NCBI RefSeq assembly: GCF_000718165.1
Contig: NZ_JOEY01000012.1
Coordinates: forward strand, 197,946 to 261,945
From: Streptomyces fulvoviolaceus
GTDB lineage: Bacteria > Actinomycetota > Actinomycetes > Streptomycetales > Streptomycetaceae
DNA length: 64,000 nt
Reading direction: 5' to 3'
The position numbers and the translations under genes are program-made. How positions within the stretch are numbered: the stretch's first letter is position 1; each line of letters begins with the position of its first letter. Of this stretch, positions 25,822 to 34,585 are shown piece after piece. The notes beneath the pieces were generated by a model, which was not told the origin of the DNA, did not search any database, and saw only the letters and a list, made by a program, of their open reading frames with translations.

Positions 25822-28800
25822 GTGGCTGAGTCGGGGGACCTGAAGCATCCAGGCGTCTACGAGAAGCTCGTCACGCAGGACCTGCACGATCAGCTGACCC
25901 AACTCGAAGCCGCGGGATGGAAGGCCATCGACGCGGAGGTCAGCGAAGAATCGACACCGATCGTGCTCGCCCGGCACATCGGTGAGGCAGTCGGGCGCCG
26001 GTTGGCTCAGCTGCCGCATGCGAAGCAGGTGGCAGCCGCCAACCAGATCATGCAGTCGCTGGCCACAAACGCGCCCGACCCGGACCTGGACGGGATCGGC
26101 AGCAGCATCGCCGATGGCCCTCGCCAGCTGCTAGCGCTCGCCAAGCAGGAGGCGCCCGGCGTCTACGCGATCCGCCCCCTCACGCCTCTCTCCGAAACCT
26201 CGCTGATCACGAACTCCCCGGAAGATCCCAGCCTGGGCGCGGAGTTGAGAGCCGAGCTGGCCACGGCAGACCGCATCGATCTCCTCTGCGCCTTCGTGAA
26301 GTGGTACGGCATCCGAGTCCTGGAAGACTCCCTGCGCGCCGCGAAGGAGCGGGGCGTACCGATCCGTGTCATCACGACGACCTACATCGGTGCCACTGAT
26401 CGCCATGCCCTCGACCGACTCGTCCGCGATTTCGGCGCCGAGGTCAAGGTCAACTACGAGCTCCGGTCGACACGACTGCACGCGAAGGCATGGCTGTTCC
26501 GCCGGAAGAGCGGCTTCGACACCGCGTACGTGGGCAGCTCCAACCTGTCGAAGGCCGCACTCCTCGATGGCCTGGAGTGGAACGTACGGCTGTCGTCCAT
26601 CGCCACGCCCGCGGTACTCAACAAGTTCGAGGCGACCTTCGAGGCGTACTGGAACGACATCGCCTTTGAGGCATACGACCCTGACAACCACGGCGAACGC
26701 CTTGACCAGGCCCTGGCGCAGGCAAGCGGCACGACATCCGCGACCGACCTGAAGATCAACCTCTCAGGCTTGGAAGTACGACCCTTCCCGCACCAACGGG
26801 ACATGCTCGAACGCCTCCGTGTCGAGCGAGAGATCCGAGGACGGAGTCGCAACCTCCTCGTCGCAGCCACCGGCACCGGCAAGACCGTGATGGCGGCCTT
26901 GGACTACCGCAACCTGTCCAAGACGCTGGGCACCGGACAGTTGAGGTTGCTGTTCGTGGCCCACCGCAAGGAGATCCTCAGGCAGTCCTTGCGCATGTAC
27001 CAAGAGGTCCTCGACGACGCCTCCTTCGGAGAATTCCTCCATGGCGGCCAGGAGCCAAAGTCCTGGGACCACGTCTTCGCAAGCGTCCAGTCCCTCAACG
27101 TCCGCCGCCTGGAACAGCTGGCACCTGACCACTTCGACGTCATCGTCATCGACGAGTTCCACCACGCCACCGCTGCCACCTATCGACGGGTCCTCGACCA
27201 CTTCGAGCCGAAACAGCTGCTGGGCCTCACCGCCACTCCTGAGCGCATGGATGGGCTCAACGTCCAGGACGAATTCTTCGACGGCCGCATCGCTGCGGAG
27301 CTGCGTCTCTGGGAAGCCCTGGAGAACGACCTCCTCTGCCCCTTCCACTACTTCGGAATCCCAGACGGCACGGACCTGACGAACCTCGGCTGGAGCAAGG
27401 GAACCTACACCGACAGCGAGCTCGGGAACCTCTACACAGGCGACCACGCCCGCGCCCGCATCGTGGTCAAGCAGATCCGGGACAAGGTGTCCAACCCCGG
27501 AGCCATGCGGGCCCTGGGCTTCTGCGTGACCAAGTCCCACGCTCACTTCATGGCCGACTTCTTCCGGAAGGCGGGCTTCCAGGCCGTGGCGCTGGACAGC
27601 GACTCGCCGTCCGCCGTACGCGCCCAGGCACTCGCAGACCTGCGCGACGGCAAGCTCCAAGTCATCTTCTCCGTCGACCTGTTCAACGAGGGCCTGGACA
27701 TCCCCGACGTCGACACGCTGCTGCTTCTGCGCCCCACCAACAGCGCCACGATCTTTCTCCAGCAGCTCGGCCGGGGGCTACGCCGCACGGAGACGAAGCC
27801 GGTACTCACCGTCCTCGACTTCATCGGCCAGCACAGGGCGGAGTTCCGCTTCGAGGAGCAGTTCCGGGCCCTGACGAACCTCTCCCGCAACCGGCTCGTC
27901 GATCACATCGAGCACGATTTCCCGCAGCTCCCCTCCGGATGCCAGATCATCCTGGAAGGCAAGTCCAAGGACCTCGTACTCGACAACATCCGCACCCAAC
28001 TGGGCGCCACGATCAAGACTTTGGTCAACGAGGTCAGGGCATACAGCACGCACCGCCTGGCTGACTACCTCCACGAAAGCCGTCGTGAAATCAAGGAGCT
28101 GTACAAGAGCGACAACTCGTGGACGTCCGTCCTCCGGAGGGCAGGCCTGGTCAAGGACCCCACGCCCTCGGAAGAAGCGGCCCTCCTCAAGCGCGTCCAC
28201 GCCTTCCTCCACGTCGACGACCCTGACCGAGCCGAGGCCTACCTCCGCCTCCTCTCCGACGACGCTCCGCCCTATGACTCCCTGGGTTCAACCGACCAGG
28301 CGTACGCCCGCATGCTGTTCTTCAACCTGTGGGACAACGCGGGTGGCTTCGCCAGCTACGAGGAAGGCCTCGATTCCCTCCGCGCTCAAGGGGTGTTCCG
28401 CGATGAACTCCGTCAGGTGCTGTCCTATGTCGTGGAGCAGGCGGACCACTTCCCTCTCACCCTCCCGGACAGCCACGGCCACATCCCCCTGAAGGTCCAC
28501 AGCTCGTACAACCGCTCCGAAATCCTTGCTGCTCTCGGCGTAGCGCGCTTCGGCGGTCAGATGCCTAGGTCCTTCGCTCAGGGCGTCCAGTGGGTCGAAG
28601 AGATCCAGACCGATGCTCTCCTCATCACCTTGGAGAAAAACGAGAAGGACTTCTCCCCCACCGTCCGGTACAAGGACTACGCCCTGAGCCCGACGCTCTT
28701 CCACTGGGAATCCCAGAACGCGACTGCCGCCAACTCACCGACAGGTCTGCGCTACCAGAACCACAAGCACCAGGGCAGCCACGTCCTCCTGTTCATGCGC

Positions 28801-28962
28801 CGCTACAAGAACACAGACATCGGCAAGTCCCAACCGTGGATGCTCCTGGGCCCCGCAGCCTATGACGACCACACGGGCAGCAAACCGATGGCGATCACGT
28901 GGCGACTGGAGCATGAGCTACCGGCTGATGTGTGGACGTATGCGACGATCACGGCGAGTTGA
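25822..28962 (+). CDS. PLD-nuclease/helicase/DUF3427 protein
   Basis: This 1046-aa protein starts at GTG with GAGGAG 5 nt upstream. Residues about 130-300 form a PLD/HKD-type nuclease domain (TRLHAKAWLF near 218, GSSNLSKAAL near 238). A superfamily 2 helicase follows: Walker A ATGTGKT near 348, IDEFHH near 443, LTATPERMDG, and motif VI QQLGRGLRR near 647. The C-terminal third matches the DUF3427 family. Such fusions occur in mobile or defence loci and should unwind and cut nucleic acid. Neighbours are a one-TM protein and an SRA-like protein. GC content looks lower than in flanking genes. Confidence 0.88.
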   Translation: MAESGDLKHPGVYEKLVTQDLHDQLTQLEAAGWKAIDAEVSEESTPIVLARHIGEAVGRRLAQLPHAKQVAAANQIMQSLATNAPDPDLDGIGSSIADGPRQLLALAKQEAPGVYAIRPLTPLSETSLITNSPEDPSLGAELRAELATADRIDLLCAFVKWYGIRVLEDSLRAAKERGVPIRVITTTYIGATDRHALDRLVRDFGAEVKVNYELRSTRLHAKAWLFRRKSGFDTAYVGSSNLSKAALLDGLEWNVRLSSIATPAVLNKFEATFEAYWNDIAFEAYDPDNHGERLDQALAQASGTTSATDLKINLSGLEVRPFPHQRDMLERLRVEREIRGRSRNLLVAATGTGKTVMAALDYRNLSKTLGTGQLRLLFVAHRKEILRQSLRMYQEVLDDASFGEFLHGGQEPKSWDHVFASVQSLNVRRLEQLAPDHFDVIVIDEFHHATAATYRRVLDHFEPKQLLGLTATPERMDGLNVQDEFFDGRIAAELRLWEALENDLLCPFHYFGIPDGTDLTNLGWSKGTYTDSELGNLYTGDHARARIVVKQIRDKVSNPGAMRALGFCVTKSHAHFMADFFRKAGFQAVALDSDSPSAVRAQALADLRDGKLQVIFSVDLFNEGLDIPDVDTLLLLRPTNSATIFLQQLGRGLRRTETKPVLTVLDFIGQHRAEFRFEEQFRALTNLSRNRLVDHIEHDFPQLPSGCQIILEGKSKDLVLDNIRTQLGATIKTLVNEVRAYSTHRLADYLHESRREIKELYKSDNSWTSVLRRAGLVKDPTPSEEAALLKRVHAFLHVDDPDRAEAYLRLLSDDAPPYDSLGSTDQAYARMLFFNLWDNAGGFASYEEGLDSLRAQGVFRDELRQVLSYVVEQADHFPLTLPDSHGHIPLKVHSSYNRSEILAALGVARFGGQMPRSFAQGVQWVEEIQTDALLITLEKNEKDFSPTVRYKDYALSPTLFHWESQNATAANSPTGLRYQNHKHQGSHVLLFMRRYKNTDIGKSQPWMLLGPAAYDDHTGSKPMAITWRLEHELPADVWTYATITAS

Positions 28963-29013
28963 CCCAGTGAGCGCTACATCGAAACCCGCCCTACCTCAAC
29001 CCACACGTAGCCA

Positions 29014-29589
29014 TTAGCTGATCGGCTGCCGCGGATCACGGACGATTTCTCCGGCTCTTTGAAGGAAGACGGCATGGGCCTGCGCCATCTCTTCTCTAGC
29101 CAGGCCGAAGTTGGACCAAGCTGCGCTCAAGCCCGCAGAACTCACGTTCTCCACCTGTAGCAAGGAGCTCACCGCCGCCACGGACTTCCCCGTCAGCGAG
29201 TAGGCCAACACGTTTGCCTCGCTTGGCCCCCACAGTGCCAATTGGCTAGTTTTGGCCTGCAATTCGAGTGCGCGCTCTCGCAACTCACGCCCCGCCGCCT
29301 CATCAGGCCCAACCCCGTTTCGCACCTCGGGCGCGATGCGTGCGAGCACATCATCGAGTGCGGCATAAGCCGCAAAGAGGGCGCCAAAGGATTGATGCCG
29401 CTGACTGCGCACCCACTGCCAGTGCTCCGCTGCCGCCTGGCCATGTACCTGCGCTAGCGCTGCCTCAACTGCCTTACGCCCGCCGGCCTCGGCTCCGCGC
29501 TTGGCGTACCTACCGGCAATCACAGCCCCGATGACTGCGGATGCGAAAGCGATAACACCCGCGATGACCGTCCCCGTCGCCTCACTCAT
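29014..29589 (-). CDS. One-TM protein of unknown function
   Basis: This is 191 aa: an N-terminal TM (TGTVIAGVIAFASAVIGAVIAG), then a charged alpha-helical cytosolic region with likely coiled coil (EHWQWVRSQRHQSFGALFAAYAALDDV). No catalytic motif is visible. The ATG at 29589 has AGGA 7 nt upstream. Similar small membrane proteins beside phage-defence nucleases can be effectors or anchors, but that is inference. It is convergent with the helicase and divergent from the SRA-like gene. Confidence 0.65.
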   Translation of the reverse strand: MSEATGTVIAGVIAFASAVIGAVIAGRYAKRGAEAGGRKAVEAALAQVHGQAAAEHWQWVRSQRHQSFGALFAAYAALDDVLARIAPEVRNGVGPDEAAGRELRERALELQAKTSQLALWGPSEANVLAYSLTGKSVAAVSSLLQVENVSSAGLSAAWSNFGLAREEMAQAHAVFLQRAGEIVRDPRQPIS

Positions 29590-29687
29590 CACACCATCCT
29601 CGCCTGAGCCTGGCGCCGCCACAACGCCCCCTACGACTTACGCCACTCGCCTCACTGCGTGAGCATTGAAGCCATTAACCTCGACTC

Positions 29688-30728
29688 ATGACGACGCCCA
29701 CATCCGGGTTCCAACCCGGCGACACCCTCACGCGTGCAGAGATCCACCCCGCACTCGGCGGCAGCGGCTACGCCGGCATATGTCCAGCAAAGGAGAAACG
29801 GAACGTCCTCATTTTCTCCGACAGCAAGATTGGTAAGCGTTACGGATACCGTGACGGATGGCTCGCCGAGGACGACGACCTAGGCCCCGTTTTCACCTAC
29901 ACCGGGGCCGGAAAGCAAGGCAACCAGCTCTTAGAGGGCGGAAATGCTGCCATCCTGGAACATGCCCAAAAGGGACGCACCCTGCATTTGTTTATCGCCG
30001 TGGGCAAGGTTCCAGGAAGCGAAACACGAACGCATAGATATATAGGAAAGTTCAAGGTTGACGAGCGTAAGCCGTTCGAGATACGAGAGGCTAAAGACGA
30101 ACTAGGCCAAGACCGCAATGTCATTGTCTTCCGACTGCGCCCCATTGGTGCTTACATCCGAGAAGCTTCCGACACTCTTCAACCGGCACCCGAAGCCCGG
30201 TCTCGGTTCAACCGAACAGCAGGCCGCTTCGCCCGGGCAACTCGACGTCAGCAGCGTCAACGCCAACCGCAATCCGACGTCGACCAGGTAGGAGCTACCC
30301 GCGATGATCTGGCGGATACCTTCGAGGAGCGTGAGGTCGCTGCAGGGGAAACGATTGGCCAACTGGAGTTATCGATGCGCAACTCGACAACTCGGCTCAT
30401 ATTCGACCTCTACAACAAGACGAACAACACTGTTTACGAGCCGACGGGCAGCGCAGCAAGCGAGTCGATCACTCAAGCTCTTGCCCAACTCCTGCTTGCA
30501 CGGCGCAATTTGAGAAGCCTCACACACGAACAGCCCCTCCACCTCATGGTGCTCGCACCTGAGCTCCCCCGGGAGGATCTCCGTGACCTGCTCACTGAAC
30601 ACGGCATTGGCCTCGTGTACCGCAACGACAGCGGTGGCTTCTCTGAGTTCGCAAGAAGCGCCACCGCCTCAAGCAGCGCTCCCCGATCCTCCCGCTGCTT
30701 GGATTGCCCCGTGCCCGCCTACCGGTAG
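29688..30728 (+). CDS. SRA-like (ScoMcrA-type) domain protein with degenerate PD-(D/E)XK-like C-terminus
   Basis: This is a 346-aa protein. Residues about 15-165 resemble the SRA/modified-DNA-reading domain of ScoMcrA-type restriction proteins (HPALGGSGYAGI, FTYTGAGKQGNQ, GRTLHLFIAVG). Residues about 225-330 resemble the nuclease-like domain usually fused to it (LIFDLYNKTNNTVYEPTG, ALAQLLLARR, HLMVLAPELPREDL). The usual E-x-K is E-P-T here, so cleavage activity may be lost. The gene is AT-richer than its neighbours and has two in-frame TTA codons (29931-29933, 30369-30371). The Ser/Cys-rich last 25 residues may be an out-of-frame tail. Confidence 0.65.
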   Translation: MTTPTSGFQPGDTLTRAEIHPALGGSGYAGICPAKEKRNVLIFSDSKIGKRYGYRDGWLAEDDDLGPVFTYTGAGKQGNQLLEGGNAAILEHAQKGRTLHLFIAVGKVPGSETRTHRYIGKFKVDERKPFEIREAKDELGQDRNVIVFRLRPIGAYIREASDTLQPAPEARSRFNRTAGRFARATRRQQRQRQPQSDVDQVGATRDDLADTFEEREVAAGETIGQLELSMRNSTTRLIFDLYNKTNNTVYEPTGSAASESITQALAQLLLARRNLRSLTHEQPLHLMVLAPELPREDLRDLLTEHGIGLVYRNDSGGFSEFARSATASSSAPRSSRCLDCPVPAYR

Positions 30729-30760
30729 TTTCCACATTGCACCCTGGCTACCCTGCCTCC

Positions 30761-31423
30761 ATGATTCGCGCAGTGGTCTTCGATGTCGGTGAGTGCCTCG
30801 TGGACGAGACCCGTGAGTACGGGACTTGGGCCGACTGGATGGGTGTGCCACGGCACACCTTCCACGCGATGTTCGGAGCCGTCATCGCACAGGGGCGGGA
30901 CTACCGCGAGACCTTCCAGGAGTTCCGGCCGGGGTTCGACCTCTACGAAGAGCGCGAGAAGCGGGCGGCGGGCGGGCAGCCGGAGACGTTCGGGGAAAAG
31001 GATCTGTACGCGGATGTGCGTCCGGCCCTCGCCCAGCTCCGGGCCGACGGGGTCTGGCTCGGCATCGCGGGCAACCAGACCGTCAGGGCGGGACGAATCT
31101 TGCGGTCGCTCTTCGCCAAAGACGTCGACCTGATCGGCACCTCGGACGACTGGGGTGCCAGCAAGCCCGATCCCGAGTTCTTCAAGCGGGTCGGTGAGGC
31201 GGTGCCGTTCGAGGACAACGAGATCCTCTACGTCGGTGATCGGTGCGACAACGACATCCGCCCCGCCGTCCAGGCCGGGATGCACACCGCCCTCGTGCGT
31301 CGTGGACCGTGGGCCACGATTCAGTGGAACAGCCCCGAAGCCAAGGAGCTCCCCACGTTCCGCGTCGACAGCTTGATTGAACTCCCCGATCGGATCCGCG
31401 AGTTCAACGGCTCAGAACGCTGA
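30761..31423 (+). CDS. HAD superfamily hydrolase
   Basis: This 220-aa protein has motif I FDVGECLVDE (nucleophile Asp8; the +2 residue is Gly, as in some phosphatases), motif II IAGNQT, motif III Lys in GASKPDPEFF and motif IV YVGDRCDNDI. A small-molecule phosphatase is likely. The ATG has no Shine-Dalgarno sequence but TACCCT at 30749-30754, suggesting a leaderless message. Its last 20 bp overlap tail-to-tail with the XRE gene. Confidence 0.85.
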   Translation: MIRAVVFDVGECLVDETREYGTWADWMGVPRHTFHAMFGAVIAQGRDYRETFQEFRPGFDLYEEREKRAAGGQPETFGEKDLYADVRPALAQLRADGVWLGIAGNQTVRAGRILRSLFAKDVDLIGTSDDWGASKPDPEFFKRVGEAVPFEDNEILYVGDRCDNDIRPAVQAGMHTALVRRGPWATIQWNSPEAKELPTFRVDSLIELPDRIREFNGSER

Positions 31424-32678
31424 GGGTGGTCGACCAGTCGTAGAGACGGTCGTCGAGGTCTCGGACGCAGCGCTCATGCTGGTGAGGGGTGAGCGCTCGG
31501 CGAACTTCGCGTACGCGGTCCATGCCGGTCGCGTACCAGGTGATGGCCAGTTGATCGAGGGCTTGGCTCGCATACTCGCAGGACTGCTCCGGGTTTCCGG
31601 CTGCTGCCTCGACGGCGGCCAGGTCGCCGTACACGACACTGCGTTGCTTGTCCTCGCTGGGCGACATCGTCTCCAGGGCACCTTGTAGGGTCTCGCGGGC
31701 CTGAAGAAGATGGCCCGCGATCATCTGCGTGTTCCCCTTGAACGCTGCGAGTCGGGCCGGGGAGAACCAGTCCATCCACTCCGGCGAGGGATGCTCGTTA
31801 CCGGCCGTGAGCACGTCCTCGGCATGCCCAATCAAGTGCAGTGCCGTGCGGGTGCTACCGCATCGCGTTTCGCATTCGGCTTCCACGGCGTCCAGCCACG
31901 CCAGGAACTCCGCCGAGGCGGGAGCACGGCGGGCGTAGGTGCGGGCCGCGATCATTCGCTCGAGAGCCGCGTCGCGGTCGCCGACCCAGCCAGGGACGAA
32001 AGCCATGTGCGCGATGACGGCCGAACCGAGTAGTGCGTCATCAGCTTCGCCTGCTGCCTGAAGGGCCAGGAGGAGGGTGTCGTTGGCTGTGCTCGGCTCG
32101 CGTAGATCGAAGAATTCGATACGACCTGCGAGGAGGTACGTCTCCCCCAGCGCGGCCGCGATCGTGCGGCGCGTGGAGTCCGTCGTCTCCGGGAGCAGCG
32201 CGCAGCCCAGCGTCGCGTGCGCTATGACAGCGGGGTGCAGGTTGGTCGGCGCGACGGACCAGTAGAGCCGACGATGGGAACGGGTCACAGCTTCGAAGTC
32301 CGTTCCGGCAGTTGCCGGTTGCGGTGCCCCGGCGGCTCGACCGGGTACCACTGCCAGTCCGAGGGAGGTCGTCCCGCCCGCGACCAGTGTGCGTCGGGTG
32401 TGGTCGGGGATCCGTCCGTCCGAGCCCCAGGGAGGCGTGAAACCAAGCGCCTCCAGGCTCTGGCCCAGCAGGTGTACGAGCGCTCGCTGGCAGTCCGGCT
32501 GCGGCCAAGGAGGCTTTTCCGACTCCCAGCGCCGAACCTGTCGCACTCCAACGGATAGGCCACGAATGCCCATTTGCCGTGCTGTCTTCGTCAGGGCATC
32601 GGCCAAGTCCTGCTGGGAGTTGAAGCCGGCGGCTACGCGGGCGGCCTTGAGCCGGATGTTTCCTGTGGGTCGAGGCAA
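31404..32678 (-). CDS. XRE-family regulator with TPR-like domain
   Basis: This 424-aa protein starts at TTG 32678, supported by GGAGG 6 nt upstream. An N-terminal HTH (IRLKAARVAAGFNSQQDLADAL, VRQVRRWES) is followed by about 300 residues of helical repeats. This is the common actinobacterial pattern of a regulator sensing a peptide or small molecule through TPRs. A short segment after the HTH (LVAGGTTSLGLAVVPG) resembles a signal-like stretch seen in this family. Its target is unknown, but the three small genes downstream of its promoter are candidates. Confidence 0.8.
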   Translation of the reverse strand: MPRPTGNIRLKAARVAAGFNSQQDLADALTKTARQMGIRGLSVGVRQVRRWESEKPPWPQPDCQRALVHLLGQSLEALGFTPPWGSDGRIPDHTRRTLVAGGTTSLGLAVVPGRAAGAPQPATAGTDFEAVTRSHRRLYWSVAPTNLHPAVIAHATLGCALLPETTDSTRRTIAAALGETYLLAGRIEFFDLREPSTANDTLLLALQAAGEADDALLGSAVIAHMAFVPGWVGDRDAALERMIAARTYARRAPASAEFLAWLDAVEAECETRCGSTRTALHLIGHAEDVLTAGNEHPSPEWMDWFSPARLAAFKGNTQMIAGHLLQARETLQGALETMSPSEDKQRSVVYGDLAAVEAAAGNPEQSCEYASQALDQLAITWYATGMDRVREVRRALTPHQHERCVRDLDDRLYDWSTTLSVLSR

Positions 32679-32836
32679 GCGACACCTCCTGCGGGGCGAA
32701 CGACTGCTTCAACCATCGCACAGGAAGTCCCCTCTGGAGTCATCTTTCACCTCTAGTGCCTCAATAAGGTCCCTTCCAAGTCCCTTTGGAGGCCTTTGAA
32801 AGTCCTCGAATGGAGCACGTCGATCGTCGAATCTAG

Positions 32837-33367
32837 GTGCCGTACCTGACCGCCGACGACGACAGGGGCAGGCCTGTGGATACACAAGAGGCACTGGACA
32901 GAGCCATTGCGGAGTGGCTCGTACGGGCACATCCGATGCCGAATCAGGCTCGGACGGAGTGGACGATGCATGGCGTCGCGCTCCTACCCCTCGGTGAACG
33001 GTTCGCGGCGGTGCGCATGGCGTCCGACGTGATCCATGCAGCCGTTGGGACGGACCATCTCGATGACGTGGCCGTCATTCTGGGGGAGTTACTGGGCGGC
33101 TCGATCATCTATGACCGCCGCGTCGCAGGCGGGACGTACTACGCCTTGATCCAGGGGCATGCCGGTCTTGTCTGGGCGTACGAGGACGTCGCAACCTGTC
33201 TCGCCCACGGCACCTACTTGGGAGTTCCGCGGCTCGACCGACAGCAGCCGCCCGGCACGTACTGGGTGATCCCGCCGCGGTACGAGGGCGACTTGTGCGC
33301 GCCGCGGTCGATCATCGCCCTCGTCGAAGCAGGGCAGTCGCGACTCGCTGAACAGGCCGTGGCCTGA
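32837..33367 (+). CDS. Hypothetical protein, divergent from the XRE regulator
   Basis: This is 176 aa if GTG 32837 is used. GTG 32876 (VDTQEALDRAIAEW) is an alternative with a better ribosome binding site (AGGGG, 7 nt). It is a soluble alpha/beta protein with motifs HGVALLPLGERFAAVRMASDVIHAA and GTYWVIPPRYEGD. The family is not recognised, but proteins of this kind accompany XRE regulators in Streptomyces. A hairpin follows the stop. Confidence 0.7.
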   Translation: MPYLTADDDRGRPVDTQEALDRAIAEWLVRAHPMPNQARTEWTMHGVALLPLGERFAAVRMASDVIHAAVGTDHLDDVAVILGELLGGSIIYDRRVAGGTYYALIQGHAGLVWAYEDVATCLAHGTYLGVPRLDRQQPPGTYWVIPPRYEGDLCAPRSIIALVEAGQSRLAEQAVA

Positions 33368-33388
33368 GTCCGAGATCACGCATTCCCG

Positions 33389-33473
33389 CCTCTGCTTCAG
33401 CAGAGGTCAGGCGGCGGACGCAAGATCCCTCTCCCCCGAGCACTCGACAGGCATCCAGCACTCGGGGAGAGGG
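33389..33473 (+). terminator. Two hairpins between 33367 and 33588
   Basis: The first hairpin is CCTCTGC-TTCA-GCAGAGG (33389-33406). The second pairs CCCTCTCCCC(C)GAG (33428-33441) with CTCGGGGAGAGGG (33461-33473). The first suits termination of the upstream gene; the second could attenuate or terminate transcription into the downstream gene. Confidence 0.6.
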
Positions 33474-33587
33474 CTACCCGAAGGTCCCCCAACAGTGAGG
33501 TGAAGACGTGCTCTGCACAACCCCACCGGAAAGGCCACCTGGCCCGACCCCGCCCAGCCGTCGCGCGAGCGCGAAGGAGGTCACTCG

Positions 33588-34022
33588 ATGACCACCGTCG
33601 CCGCCGAGACCCGCACCGGCCGATCCCTCCTCCCCGACGCCGAGTTCGACATACTCGCCGCGTTCTGCGCCGACGAATACGGCTTCGAACGGTGCGTCGC
33701 CGACCGGGTCCTCGATCAGGCGCTCGCCCTGGTCCACGTCATGGGCACCACCCGCTCGGGCGCCGCCATGGCCCCGTCCCAGCAGGTCGACCCCGGCTGG
33801 CACACGCTCATCCTGCACACCGACTGGTACGCCAACTGGTGTCAGGAGCAGTTCGGTTACTTCCTGCATCACCGGCCGAACAGCAAGACCCGTACGCGTG
33901 GGCTGATGACCGACGTCGTCAGGAAGATCCGGGCGGCGGGCTTCGCCGTAGACGAGCGGCTGTGGGGTACGGCCGCGGACTGCAATCCGCCTGCCTGCTG
34001 CGGCGACGGTCCCTGCTGCTGA
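33588..34022 (+). CDS. Conserved-looking protein with a Cys-rich C-terminus, unknown function
   Basis: This is a 144-aa soluble protein. The core has paired His/Trp motifs (VDPGWHTLILHTDWYANWC, FLHHRP), and the last 16 residues contain five Cys (ADCNPPACCGDGPCC), suggesting metal binding or modification. AAGGAGG lies before the ATG. Its function is unknown. The Cys-rich tail on a small protein next to a TPR regulator is compatible with a post-translationally modified peptide or metalloprotein, but no modifying enzyme is nearby. Confidence 0.75.
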   Translation: MTTVAAETRTGRSLLPDAEFDILAAFCADEYGFERCVADRVLDQALALVHVMGTTRSGAAMAPSQQVDPGWHTLILHTDWYANWCQEQFGYFLHHRPNSKTRTRGLMTDVVRKIRAAGFAVDERLWGTAADCNPPACCGDGPCC

Positions 34023-34107
34023 GCCTCTCCCTCCCACGCGGGTGGGCCTGCCTCCCCCCAGGCCGGCCCGCCCGCTCCCCCTCCCTCATCCCAGAACGGA
34101 CTCCCCC

Positions 34108-34479
34108 GTGCCGCTCACCGTGCTGACCGCGACCAGCCGCGTGACCGTATTTCTTCTCGAAGACCTCACCATCGCCTATACCACCCAGTCCAGCGACGAA
34201 CGCGGACTGGGAGACATCGGGCTGGTCACCGTCGTAGGCGAAGAGGACGACGGTGACTCGCTGTGGCGGCTGGCGCGCGACCTCGGTGGCCGTACGAGCG
34301 GTGGTGACCAGGCCCGTTGGATCCTCACCCAGGCGAGCCGCGCCCGCATCGTCAAGGCGCACACGGACCTGCCGTACGCGAAGTGGGCCGCACACATCAA
34401 CCGGCGCTTCGACCTCGACGCGCTCTTCGCGAATCACGACGTCCTGATGACCGGCCAGATTGCGCTGCTGGATCTCTGA
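34108..34479 (+). CDS. Hypothetical protein
   Basis: This is a 123-aa soluble protein with the likely GTG start at 34108 (VPLTVLTATSRVTVF), in frame with a longer Pro-rich start that looks non-coding. Motifs seen are EDLTIAYTTQS, LWRLARDLGGRTSGGDQARWIL and HINRRFDLDALF. No family is recognised. It follows the Cys-rich protein gene by 85 bp and may be cotranscribed with it. Confidence 0.65.
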   Translation: MPLTVLTATSRVTVFLLEDLTIAYTTQSSDERGLGDIGLVTVVGEEDDGDSLWRLARDLGGRTSGGDQARWILTQASRARIVKAHTDLPYAKWAAHINRRFDLDALFANHDVLMTGQIALLDL

Positions 34480-34585
34480 GCGATGGCCCGTGATCCGCTG
34501 CACACGTCACCCACTCCCCACGCGGGCCGCGTTCGCAAACGTGTACGATCCAAGTGGCATCTAACGGCGGCGCTGCGGGGGGACG

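Noticed and set aside
33588..34022. A RiPP precursor peptide because of the Cys-rich tail
   Set aside because: At 144 residues with a folded core and no maturation enzyme nearby, a metal-binding protein is as likely; I leave the function open.
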